Source: an uncultured Phycisphaerales bacterium
GTDB taxonomy: Bacteria > Planctomycetota > Phycisphaerae > Sedimentisphaerales > Anaerobacaceae
Direction: 5' to 3'
DNA length: 8,788 bases
Assembly: GCA_937868145.1 (NCBI GenBank)
Contig: CALMMH010000464.1
Span: forward strand, 1 to 8,788
The notes under the pieces are model-generated. The model had not been told where the DNA came from, made no database searches, and saw only the letters and a program-made list of their open reading frames with translations. The position numbers and the translations under genes are program-made. Below, piece by piece: positions 1 through 5,784 of the stretch (its first letter is position 1; each line of letters opens with the position of its first letter).

Positions 1-44
1 TGTAATATTGACCATCCGCCATGTAGTAAAGGGAATTTAGCGGG

Positions 45-755
45 GTGTCGATAAACTTCAACCTGTTGCTCAGGTGCATCTGCGGCTCTAATCGGGTGAG
101 CGTGACCAGGCGGGACATCTTCGACGACCACGTCGACCAGGGCAACAACATTTTTGTCTTTTGGCACAGCCGACTCTTCTACCTGGTCTACTACTATGTG
201 ATGCGTGCGCCGCAACGGAAGGTCTGCATGCTCGTGAGCCTGAGCCGGGACGGGGATTATGGCGCGGCCCTTGTCCGACGGCTCAAGCAGGACGCGGTGA
301 GGGGGTCAAGCAGCAGGGGCGGACAAGCCGCAGTGCGGAAGCTCGTGTCGAAGATCAAGGCCGGGAGCAACGTCGCGATCACGCCGGATGGGCCCCGAGG
401 TCCCGCGCTGGTGGTTGGCGAGGGGGTCGTCAAACTGGCTCAGATGACCGGCGCCAGGATCATTCCGGTCAGCTATGACGCCAGTCGCAGGTTTCTGCTC
501 AGGAGCTGGGATCGATTTCTGGTGGTCATGCCCTTCGGCCGGGTGCACGTGGCTTTCGGCGAGCCGATCCGGGTTCCCAGACGGATTTCGGCGGAGGATC
601 GCCGGGGGTATGCGGATCAGATCGAGCAGACGCTGCACATGCTGGACCGGGTTTGCCTGCAGGAACTGAAGGGCGAGATTTGCGACGAACCGTCCGTTCC
701 CGTTGCGCCGCCGGCCTCGGAGGCGACTCCGTCGGAGCGAGCTCGCATCGGATGA
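45..755 (+). CDS. DUF374 / LPLAT-family acyltransferase-like protein
   Basis: Predicted 236-aa protein of the DUF374 branch of the lysophospholipid acyltransferase superfamily, thought to transfer acyl groups in lipid or lipid A-like envelope synthesis at the inner membrane face. The exact substrate cannot be told. Visible family blocks are FWHSRL (39-44, His41 as likely catalytic base), SRDGD (67-71), GSSSRGG (87-93) and TPDGPRGP (113-120), followed by GARIIPVSYD (136-145). GTG at 45 is chosen because an in-frame TAA lies at 27-29 and AGGGA at 30-34 is a plausible ribosome site. The protein therefore starts without the N-terminal membrane segment many relatives carry. The last ~25 residues are a Pro/Ala/Ser-rich tail with no recognisable domain. 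The gene ends 16 bp from the convergent rpiB stop. The family call is firm; the function is inferred. Confidence 0.88.
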   Translation: MSINFNLLLRCICGSNRVSVTRRDIFDDHVDQGNNIFVFWHSRLFYLVYYYVMRAPQRKVCMLVSLSRDGDYGAALVRRLKQDAVRGSSSRGGQAAVRKLVSKIKAGSNVAITPDGPRGPALVVGEGVVKLAQMTGARIIPVSYDASRRFLLRSWDRFLVVMPFGRVHVAFGEPIRVPRRISAEDRRGYADQIEQTLHMLDRVCLQELKGEICDEPSVPVAPPASEATPSERARIG

Positions 756-771
756 TATCCGCAGGGCGACA

Positions 772-1239
772 TCACCCGTTCGTGATCTGTCGCGGATCGC
801 GGCCTTCCTCGATTGCGGTGATCTTGTTGACGCGCCGCTGATGGCGGCCCCCGCTGAATTCCGTCGCCATCCACGCCTCCACGATCTTTCGCAGCAGGAC
901 CTCGCCGATCTGGTCGCCCGAGAGGCACAGGACGTTCGTGTCGTTGTGGTCCCGGGAAATCCTCGCGCTGAGTTCATCGTGACACAGTGCGGCTCGAATG
1001 CCGCGGACTTTGTTGGCGGCGATGCTCATGCCCAAACCGGTTGCGCAAATCAGGATGGCCCTGTCGGCGGCCCCGTCCGACACCGTCTTGGCCGCCACGT
1101 AGGCGAGGTCCGGGTAGTCGACCGGCGTTGCATTGTCGGTTCCGACATCAATGCACTCGTGGCCCATTTGGCTCACGATGGCCTTGATCAATTGTTTGGC
1201 GTCAAAACCTCGATGGTCGCTTCCCACTGCTACTCTCAT
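772..1239 (-). CDS. rpiB: Ribose-5-phosphate isomerase B
   Basis: 155-aa RpiB/LacAB-family sugar-phosphate isomerase, expected to interconvert ribose 5-phosphate and ribulose 5-phosphate in the cytosolic non-oxidative pentose phosphate pathway. Visible landmarks are GSDHRGF (6-12), DYPDLA (41-46), the ring-opening and anion-binding loop CATGLGMS (65-72, Cys65 as the enediolate base), AANKVRGIRAA (74-84), RDHNDTNV (96-103) and the phosphate-contacting GGRHQRRV (130-137). Length and C-terminus match E. coli RpiB. The usual loop is CGTG; here the Gly after Cys is Ala. ATG 1237-1239 overlaps the TGA of the upstream phosphatase fusion (ATGA), implying translational coupling in one operon. The allose-6-phosphate isomerase role known for some RpiB proteins cannot be excluded, but no allose genes are near. 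Confidence 0.96.
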   Translation of the reverse strand: MRVAVGSDHRGFDAKQLIKAIVSQMGHECIDVGTDNATPVDYPDLAYVAAKTVSDGAADRAILICATGLGMSIAANKVRGIRAALCHDELSARISRDHNDTNVLCLSGDQIGEVLLRKIVEAWMATEFSGGRHQRRVNKITAIEEGRDPRQITNG

Positions 1240-2357
1240 ATTGCGAGCTCACTTATCTTTGCCTTCACGGCTGCTTCGATGTAGCCGGCACACCGGTTGA
1301 AGTATTCTTGCGATTGACCGATCGGATCAGGAACTTCCCCGTCGGCAGCCAGGAGACGGCACTTGTGTTCCGCTTCCGGCGAGAGGTGAGTCACCTGGTC
1401 GCAGTGTGTCTGCGTCATACAGTAGATGAAGTCGCTGGCGTCGATGAGCGATCGGGACAAGGGCCGGCTCATGTGACTGCCGATGTCAACTCCTTTCAGG
1501 GCACATGCTGTTTGCGCCTCTACGCTGGCAGGAGCGCCAACCAGCTTCATGGTGCCCGCAGAAAGAACCTTATAGCCCCGGTCGGCCAGTTCGTCAACGT
1601 TGCAGCCGATTTTTTCCGCCAGGTATTTGCGGAAGAGCCCTTCGGCCATGGGGCTGCGACACGTATTGCCCGTGCAGACGAAGAGAAACGTGATCTCGGA
1701 CATTTTCTTCAGTTGTTCGACCGTGAAGGCGCCTTCCCGCAACAGTTGGATTTCCTTGGCGCCGACCATCGCCACGGTGCTGCTGGTTCCATACTTGCAC
1801 GGTCCGGCGTCCAGGATGATGTCCAAGTCGTCGGACAGCTCGGCGACTACGCGGCCGGCATCCTGCGGGGGGTCCTGACCGCCGCGATTGGCGCTCGGGG
1901 CCACCACGGGATGACTCACCAGACGCAGCAGCACAGAGGCGACCGGATGGTCGGGGCAGCGGATGCCGATGGAACCCTCTTTGTAGATCGTGCCGGCGAT
2001 GTCGCTGCCCAAACGGGCTGTGGACTCCGCGATCAGTCTGGCGTCGGCCTCAAAGACCAGGGTCAGCGGTCCCGGCCACCCCTCGCGGATCAGTTTCTCG
2101 GCGCGAAGGCCCACCCTTGGCACATACTTGCGGTATTCCTCGATCTGTCCGATGTGCAGCGTGTAGTGCTTGCCCCCGTCCCGGTCTTTGAGCCGATCCA
2201 GACGAGCAAGAGCCGTTGGTTCGACCCGGCAGGCTATGCCGTAGACGGTCTCCGTGGGGAAAGCGACCAAGCCGCCGGCCTCCACGACCTTTGCCGCCTC
2301 TTTGATCCGGTCCAAGTCCCCGGGGCGGCCGCTGATTTTGATGACCTCTGCTGTCAT
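1236..2357 (-). CDS. tsaC: Fused threonylcarbamoyl-AMP synthase (YrdC/Sua5 domain) and low-molecular-weight protein phosphatase
   Basis: 373-aa two-domain protein. Residues ~1-217 form a YrdC/TsaC domain that makes threonylcarbamoyl-AMP from threonine, bicarbonate and ATP for tRNA t6A37 modification: FPTETVYG (33-40), RLKDRDGGK (55-63), PGPLTLVF (95-102), GIRCPDHP (131-138), APSANRGG (153-160), TSSTV (191-195). Residues ~220-373 form a low-molecular-weight phosphatase: P-loop VCTGNTCRSPMAEG (227-240, nucleophile Cys228, Arg234), SAGT (266-269) and general acid Asp344 in PDPIG. The frame is open across the short linker (REGAFTVEQLKKM). The P-loop residue before Cys-Arg is Thr232, as in Bacillus YwlE arginine phosphatase, not the Ile/Leu of tyrosine phosphatases. 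ATG 2355-2357 is chosen because the open frame upstream (to 2687) has no family similarity and the YrdC domain begins here. The first gene of an operon with rpiB. Confidence 0.93.
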   Translation of the reverse strand: MTAEVIKISGRPGDLDRIKEAAKVVEAGGLVAFPTETVYGIACRVEPTALARLDRLKDRDGGKHYTLHIGQIEEYRKYVPRVGLRAEKLIREGWPGPLTLVFEADARLIAESTARLGSDIAGTIYKEGSIGIRCPDHPVASVLLRLVSHPVVAPSANRGGQDPPQDAGRVVAELSDDLDIILDAGPCKYGTSSTVAMVGAKEIQLLREGAFTVEQLKKMSEITFLFVCTGNTCRSPMAEGLFRKYLAEKIGCNVDELADRGYKVLSAGTMKLVGAPASVEAQTACALKGVDIGSHMSRPLSRSLIDASDFIYCMTQTHCDQVTHLSPEAEHKCRLLAADGEVPDPIGQSQEYFNRCAGYIEAAVKAKISELAI

Positions 2358-2364
2358 GATCGCA

Positions 2365-2393
2365 ACGATACACCAAACGGGACTCGTCTGCAA
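2365..2393 (-). promoter_or_regulatory. Predicted sigma70-type promoter of tsaC/PTP-rpiB operon
   Basis: On the minus strand, TTGCAG (2393-2388) and TATCGT (2370-2365) are separated by exactly 17 bp. The expected transcription start, about 2357-2358, coincides with the ATG at 2357. No Shine-Dalgarno sequence precedes this ATG, so the site predicts a leaderless message. The -35 box matches consensus at only 3 of 6 positions, so this rests mainly on the -10 box, the spacing and the similarity to the other promoters in this window. Confidence 0.45.
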
Positions 2394-2442
2394 GCGCCGT
2401 CGGATCTTGTTGCGTGCGTGGAATGATCGGGAAAGACCGATA

Positions 2443-2464
2443 ACTCCGACCGACTCCGACGGAG
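2443..2464. repeat. 10-bp tandem repeat ending in an 11-bp palindrome (possible operator)
   Basis: ACTCCGACCG (2443-2452) is followed directly by ACTCCGACGG (2453-2462), matching at 9 of 10 positions. The second copy runs into the perfect palindrome CTCCG-A-CGGAG (2454-2464). A 10-bp period places both copies on one helical face. It lies in the 231-bp divergent space between the tsaC fusion and the PilZ gene. An operator role is conjecture; I saw no second copy elsewhere in the window. Confidence 0.3.
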
Positions 2465-2575
2465 CGAATGAATTTATGACGAAAGCACCGTCGTAGTCGC
2501 TGTATTCGCTAAATTCCGTAAAGCCCCCATCTTTGCGGTGCCGATACCCGTTGCGTTGGCTAAACCAGATGCATT

Positions 2576-2580
2576 GGAGG
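2576..2580 (+). promoter_or_regulatory. Ribosome binding site fixing the PilZ gene start
   Basis: GGAGG lies 8 nt before the ATG at 2589, the strongest Shine-Dalgarno match in this window. It decides for that start over an upstream in-frame ATG at 2538, which has no comparable site. Confidence 0.75.
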
Positions 2581-2588
2581 TTCAGAGC

Positions 2589-2903
2589 ATGGAAACTTTG
2601 GTAGAACAACGCAGGGAACGCAGAACGGATCTCGCATGGCCCGTAAGTGTCTGGCTGCCTGAGGCAGATCGATTCTTCAACGGGCACAGCTCCAACATCA
2701 GCAAGACAGGCGCTTTGATCAACGTGCCGCTCAGCACGCCTGCCCGCGAGGGGAGCATCGTGGAGTTGAACTTCCCCAGGACGGACTCCCTCGCCCAGGA
2801 AAAAGGCCAGTACGCCCGCATCAAACGAGGACGGATCGTCCGCGTGGATCGGCGCAAAACCCTGGACGACGCAAGCATCGGTCTGGGAATCGCCTTCGAG
2901 TAA
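2589..2903 (+). CDS. PilZ-domain protein (probable c-di-GMP receptor)
   Basis: 104-aa stand-alone PilZ domain. PilZ domains bind the second messenger cyclic di-GMP and pass the signal to motility, polysaccharide or envelope functions. Both binding motifs are present: RxxxR as R8-R12 (RRERR) and [D/N]xSxxG as N36-I-S38-K-T-G41. They are followed by the beta-barrel strands GALINVPLS (41-49), GSIVELNF (55-62), GRIVRVDR (81-88) and the closing GLGIAFE (98-104). There is no signal peptide, membrane segment or output domain, so it probably acts through a partner. The gene is monocistronic: divergent from the tsaC fusion, ending before a strong terminator. I could not find a convincing promoter in 2394-2588. 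The target cannot be inferred, since no cyclase, flagellar or cellulose gene lies nearby. Confidence 0.88.
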   Translation: METLVEQRRERRTDLAWPVSVWLPEADRFFNGHSSNISKTGALINVPLSTPAREGSIVELNFPRTDSLAQEKGQYARIKRGRIVRVDRRKTLDDASIGLGIAFE

Positions 2904-2982
2904 TCCGCACCGGTTTGCACAGGTTTCGGCCGTTCGGCAAGAGGCGGTCGCGCCTGCTTACACGAGGCAACGAAAAAGCATG

Positions 2983-3015
2983 AAGCTGACGGTCGAGACC
3001 GGCCGTCAGCTTTTT
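2983..3015 (+). terminator. Intrinsic terminator downstream of the PilZ gene
   Basis: A perfect 10-bp inverted repeat, AAGCTGACGG (2983-2992) and CCGTCAGCTT (3003-3012), encloses a 10-nt loop and runs into TTTTT (3011-3015). It lies 80 bp after the PilZ stop and 18 bp before the end of the convergent membrane-protein gene. On the minus strand the same hairpin is followed by a weaker, interrupted T-rich stretch, so it may work in both directions. Confidence 0.88.
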
Positions 3016-3032
3016 GTGTTCTCTGCACGACG

Positions 3033-3278
3033 TTAGATCGCCAATCCCAGGAACAGCAGGAGAAGCCCCAAGGCCGCTCCGCCCAGGGTGATTCCCAGCC
3101 ATCGGGTGTATCGTGCGTACTCCGAGTGCTGGTCCTCGAATTCGTAGTACAGATCTTCGAGATCGGAATCGTCCCGAGGCCGCAATCGCAGCCGCACGTA
3201 GAGGTGCGCGGCCGCCGAGGCCAGAAACAAGAAACCGCCGGCGATGTACAGCAGCATCAGCATGATGTGTGTCATCAT
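3033..3278 (-). CDS. Small two-helix membrane protein of unknown function
   Basis: 81-aa protein I do not recognise. A hydrophobic segment (about residues 4-27) is followed by a basic patch (VRLRLRPR, 28-35), then an acidic, aromatic-rich segment (DDSDLEDLYYEFEDQHSEY, 36-54), and a second hydrophobic segment (61-81) that ends the protein. This predicts two membrane spans with a short charged loop; by the positive-inside rule the RLRLRPR side suggests a cytoplasmic loop. The start is uncertain: ATG 3276-3278 (used here), the next codon ATG 3273-3275, or TTG 3300-3302, which would add eight residues. None has a good ribosome site. It is divergent from ltaE and convergent with the PilZ gene, with the terminator between. 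The clear membrane pattern argues for a real gene; no function can be given. Confidence 0.66.
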   Translation of the reverse strand: MMTHIMLMLLYIAGGFLFLASAAAHLYVRLRLRPRDDSDLEDLYYEFEDQHSEYARYTRWLGITLGGAALGLLLLFLGLAI

Positions 3279-3343
3279 ACGCGTCTTGGGCTGCTGAGCC
3301 AACCCCCAAAACGGGCCGCCTTCGTATCGTCGCTCAGGCTGTA

Positions 3344-3372
3344 TTGACGAGGCCGTCTCATTGGACTATCTT
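3344..3372 (+). promoter_or_regulatory. Predicted sigma70-type promoter of ltaE
   Basis: TTGACG (3344-3349; 5 of 6 to consensus) and TATCTT (3367-3372) are 17 bp apart. The predicted start is near 3379, giving a leader of about 50 nt before the ltaE ATG. It shares the string GGACTATC/AGACTATC around the -10 box with the flavodiiron promoter. Confidence 0.6.
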
Positions 3373-3429
3373 TGCTTGCTGCTGATTCGATCCAGCCATG
3401 AGAAGAATCAAGGAACGAAGGTGTATATC

Positions 3430-4461
3430 ATGCGAGCAGTTGACCTACGCAGCGATACAGTGACTTTGCCCTCCGACGAGATGCGAGAGGCGATGGCCCG
3501 CGCCGAACTGGGCGACGACGTTTTCGGCGAGGACCCCACGGTCAATCGGCTCGAGCGAATAGCCGCCGAGCGGGTCGGAAAAGAGGCCGCTCTGCTGGTC
3601 GTCAGCGGAACGATGGGCAACCTGGCGTCCATCCTCACCCATTGCCGGCGAGGCGAAGAAGCGATCCTCGGCGATCAATCCCACACGTTTATTTATGAGG
3701 GCGGCGGGATCGCCGCTCTCGGCGGCATTCATCCCCACACGATCCCCAACCAGCCGGACGGTACGGTTCGGCTGGAGGATATCGAAGCCGCCATTCGCCC
3801 GGACAACGTCCATTTCCCTCGCACGAAGCTGATCTGCCTGGAGAATACGCACAATCGGTGCTACGGGGCGCCGTTGAAGCCGCAGTATATGGCAGCCGTC
3901 GCGGAACTGGCCCGTCGTCATGGGCTCTCCGTTCACCTCGACGGCGCCAGGCTTTTCAATGCGGCCGTTGCGTTGGGCGTGGATGTAAGGGAATTGACTC
4001 GACATGTGGACTCGTTGACGTTCTGTCTGTCCAAGGGGCTCGCGGCGCCGGTAGGCTCTGTGATTTGCGGATCGAAAGCGTTCATTGCAGAAGTTCGTCG
4101 CACGCGCAAAGTCTTGGGCGGCGGCATGCGGCAGGCCGGCGTCTTGGCCGCCGCAGGGATCGTAGCCCTGGAGAAGATGGTTGACAGGCTGCAGGAAGAC
4201 CACGCCAACGCCATGCGGTTGGCCGAAGGGATCGCCCGAGTGGACGGACTGTCGATCAACCTGGCGAATGTCTATACGGATATCGTCTACTTCGACGTTG
4301 TTGGGGCGACTGTGTCCGCGGACCGACTCATTGGGCAACTAAACGACCGGGGAATCCGAATGCTCAGCGTCGGTCCCAAACGCATTCGCGCGGTTACGCA
4401 CTACGGCGTCACCGCCGACGATGTCGACCATACACTCAGGGCCCTGAAAGAAGCGATGTAA
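3430..4461 (+). CDS. ltaE: Low-specificity L-threonine aldolase
   Basis: 343-aa PLP-dependent fold-type I enzyme of the threonine aldolase family, expected to cleave L-threonine or L-allo-threonine to glycine and acetaldehyde in the cytosol. Evidence: the N-terminal signature DLRSDTVTLPS (5-15), GDDVFGEDP (28-36), VSGTMGN (58-64), ring-stacking His85 in GDQSHTF (81-87), ENTHNRCYG (138-146), LDGARLFNA (170-178, Asp171 and Arg174), and Schiff-base Lys202 in CLSKGLAAPVGS (199-210). Length is typical. ATG 3430 is chosen because the family signature begins there and GAAGG (3417-3421) lies 8 nt upstream; the in-frame extension to 3361 covers the promoter. The gene stands alone, divergent from the small membrane gene, and ends 11 bp from the convergent nagA stop. 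Stereospecificity cannot be read from the sequence. Confidence 0.96.
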   Translation: MRAVDLRSDTVTLPSDEMREAMARAELGDDVFGEDPTVNRLERIAAERVGKEAALLVVSGTMGNLASILTHCRRGEEAILGDQSHTFIYEGGGIAALGGIHPHTIPNQPDGTVRLEDIEAAIRPDNVHFPRTKLICLENTHNRCYGAPLKPQYMAAVAELARRHGLSVHLDGARLFNAAVALGVDVRELTRHVDSLTFCLSKGLAAPVGSVICGSKAFIAEVRRTRKVLGGGMRQAGVLAAAGIVALEKMVDRLQEDHANAMRLAEGIARVDGLSINLANVYTDIVYFDVVGATVSADRLIGQLNDRGIRMLSVGPKRIRAVTHYGVTADDVDHTLRALKEAM

Positions 4462-4472
4462 CCGGTCTGGGA

Positions 4473-5639
4473 TCACGTTCCCGGGGGCCGCTGATACACG
4501 ATCTTCCCTGCGACGATCGTCGTGTTCACGGACAGGTCTTTCTCCAGGATGACCAGGTCCGCGTCGTAGCCCAGCGCAATGGAGCCCTTTCTCTTTTCCA
4601 GGCCCAACGCACGGGCAGGATTCGCTGTGACCGTCCGGATCGCCTCCGAGAGCGAACACTGCGTGAACCGCATTAGACGACCCACCAAATCGTTCAACGT
4701 GACCGCGGTCCCGATCAGGGTCCCGTCCTTGTATCGCGGCGTGCCGTTCTTGCATTCGTATTCCAGGCCATTGTAGACGTACCGGCCGTCGGGCAGGCCC
4801 AACGCCTGGATGCCGTCGGTGATGGTGACGAACCGCTCGGGACCGAGGATTTTGTATGTCAGCCGCAGGACGGCCGGATGGATGTGAACTCCGTCCGTGA
4901 TCACCTGGCAGATGACGGACGGCCGCTCGAAGATCGCCGCCAGCGGACTCGGATCGCGATGATGTATTGAAGGCATGGCGTTGAACAGGTGGGTGACGTG
5001 CGCAATCCCCATGTCAAAGCCGCGCAGGGCCTCCTCGTAGGTCGCCTTGGAGTGGCCGAACGAGGCTACCGTCTTATTGGCCATCAGCGTTCGGACGATC
5101 TCCTCGCTGCCGGACAGTTCCGGGGCGACGGTCATCATCTTGAGGGTGTCGCCGAGCAGGGTGTAGATGTCGGCCAGGACGGCGGACGACGCGTCGCTCA
5201 GGCAGTCCGGCTGGATCATGCCGCGTTTGTGCGGCGAGATGAACGGGCCTTCCAGATGGGTGCCGAGCAGTTGCGCCCCGCCCAGGTCCCGGCCCGTGTA
5301 TTCCGCAGCGAGTCGCAGATGGGGGTTCTTCTGACGCGGCTTATAGACCGTCGTCGCCAGGAAGCTCGTTACGCCGAAGCGGGCGCAGGTCCGCGAGATC
5401 GTCTGGAGAGCCTCCGGCGTCGCGTCCAGTGTGTCGGCGCCGCCGGCGCCCTGGATATGCACCTCGAGGAAGCCGGGCGACACGGTTCTGCCTCCGGCGT
5501 CGAGGACCTGGTCGGCAACCGGCGTGGGAGTCGCCTCGCCGATCCGTTCGATCAAGCCATTGCGCACCAGAATGGATCGCAACGGGGCCTCGCCCGGAAC
5601 ATCGTACAATCTGCAATTCGTGATCAAGAGTGAGTTCAT
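4473..5639 (-). CDS. nagA: N-acetylglucosamine-6-phosphate deacetylase
   Basis: 388-aa amidohydrolase-superfamily enzyme that removes acetate from GlcNAc-6-phosphate to give glucosamine-6-phosphate, in amino-sugar catabolism and cell-wall recycling. Visible are PGFLEVHIQGAGG (55-67), THLEGPFISPHKRG (127-140, metal ligand Glu130), FGHSKAT (194-200, His196), HVTHLFNAM (214-222, His217), TDGVHIHP (248-255, His252), catalytic Asp275 in TITDG, and the C-terminal GSIALGYDADLVIL (352-365) that closes the small beta domain. The N-terminal metal motif is His61-x-Gln63, where two-metal members have HxH and the E. coli one-metal enzyme has QxN. ATG 5637-5639 is used because the strand NSLLITNCRLYD is the normal N-terminus; the ribosome site is weak (AGAGAAA). 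No nagB or transporter is within the window, so the source of substrate is unknown. Confidence 0.95.
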   Translation of the reverse strand: MNSLLITNCRLYDVPGEAPLRSILVRNGLIERIGEATPTPVADQVLDAGGRTVSPGFLEVHIQGAGGADTLDATPEALQTISRTCARFGVTSFLATTVYKPRQKNPHLRLAAEYTGRDLGGAQLLGTHLEGPFISPHKRGMIQPDCLSDASSAVLADIYTLLGDTLKMMTVAPELSGSEEIVRTLMANKTVASFGHSKATYEEALRGFDMGIAHVTHLFNAMPSIHHRDPSPLAAIFERPSVICQVITDGVHIHPAVLRLTYKILGPERFVTITDGIQALGLPDGRYVYNGLEYECKNGTPRYKDGTLIGTAVTLNDLVGRLMRFTQCSLSEAIRTVTANPARALGLEKRKGSIALGYDADLVILEKDLSVNTTIVAGKIVYQRPPGT

Positions 5640-5716
5640 GGTTTCTCTATCCAAGGAGTTGCGGCTTCGAATCGGATGGCGCAGGCACAGAGCGGACCAT
5701 CGAATTCTGTCCTGCA

Positions 5717-5745
5717 AGGATACGAAGGGCCGCGCCCAAATGCAA
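5717..5745 (-). promoter_or_regulatory. Predicted sigma70-type promoter of nagA
   Basis: On the minus strand, TTGCAT (5745-5740) and TATCCT (5722-5717) are 17 bp apart, predicting a start near 5710 and a leader of about 70 nt. The -35 box matches consensus at 3 of 6 positions. It lies 40 bp from the divergent flavodiiron promoter, so a regulator bound between them could affect both. Confidence 0.45.
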
Positions 5746-5784
5746 GCGCGATGGTCGTTCGGATAGGCACATTCCCACTTTTGT

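Noticed and set aside
1..44. TAATAT at 3-8 as a -10 box for the acyltransferase gene
   Set aside because: The -35 region lies outside the window, so it cannot be tested.
749..761. Palindrome CGGAT-GAT-ATCCG at the end of the acyltransferase gene as a terminator
   Set aside because: Stem of 5 bp, 3-nt loop and no T tract on either strand; too weak to call.
1308..2426. Long open frame on the plus strand, antisense to the tsaC/PTP fusion
   Set aside because: Its translation shows no domain logic and it lies opposite a well-supported gene; long antisense frames are common in GC-rich DNA.
2556..2575. Sigma54-like -24/-12 site ahead of the PilZ gene
   Set aside because: The GG and GC elements are 11 bp apart in place of 10 and flanking bases do not fit the consensus.
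2358..2687. 110-residue N-terminal extension of the tsaC/PTP fusion in the same open frame
   Set aside because: It has no family resemblance, overlaps the PilZ gene and its ribosome site, and covers the predicted promoter; YrdC homology begins at ATG 2357.
3361..3429. 23-residue N-terminal extension of threonine aldolase
   Set aside because: The frame covers the predicted -10 box, and the family signature plus a good ribosome site favour ATG 3430.
1236..4461. ltaE near tsaC/rpiB as a counterpart of the glyA that follows ywlF in Bacillus
   Set aside because: Two unrelated genes and opposite strands separate them; sharing glycine or threonine chemistry is not enough.
4462..4482. Hairpin GGGA/TCCC between convergent ltaE and nagA as a shared terminator
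   Set aside because: Only 4 bp of stem, no T tract, and it overlaps the nagA coding end.
4989..5633. Long open frame on the plus strand, antisense to nagA
   Set aside because: Arg- and Gly-rich translation without a recognisable motif, opposite a clear gene; a compositional artefact.
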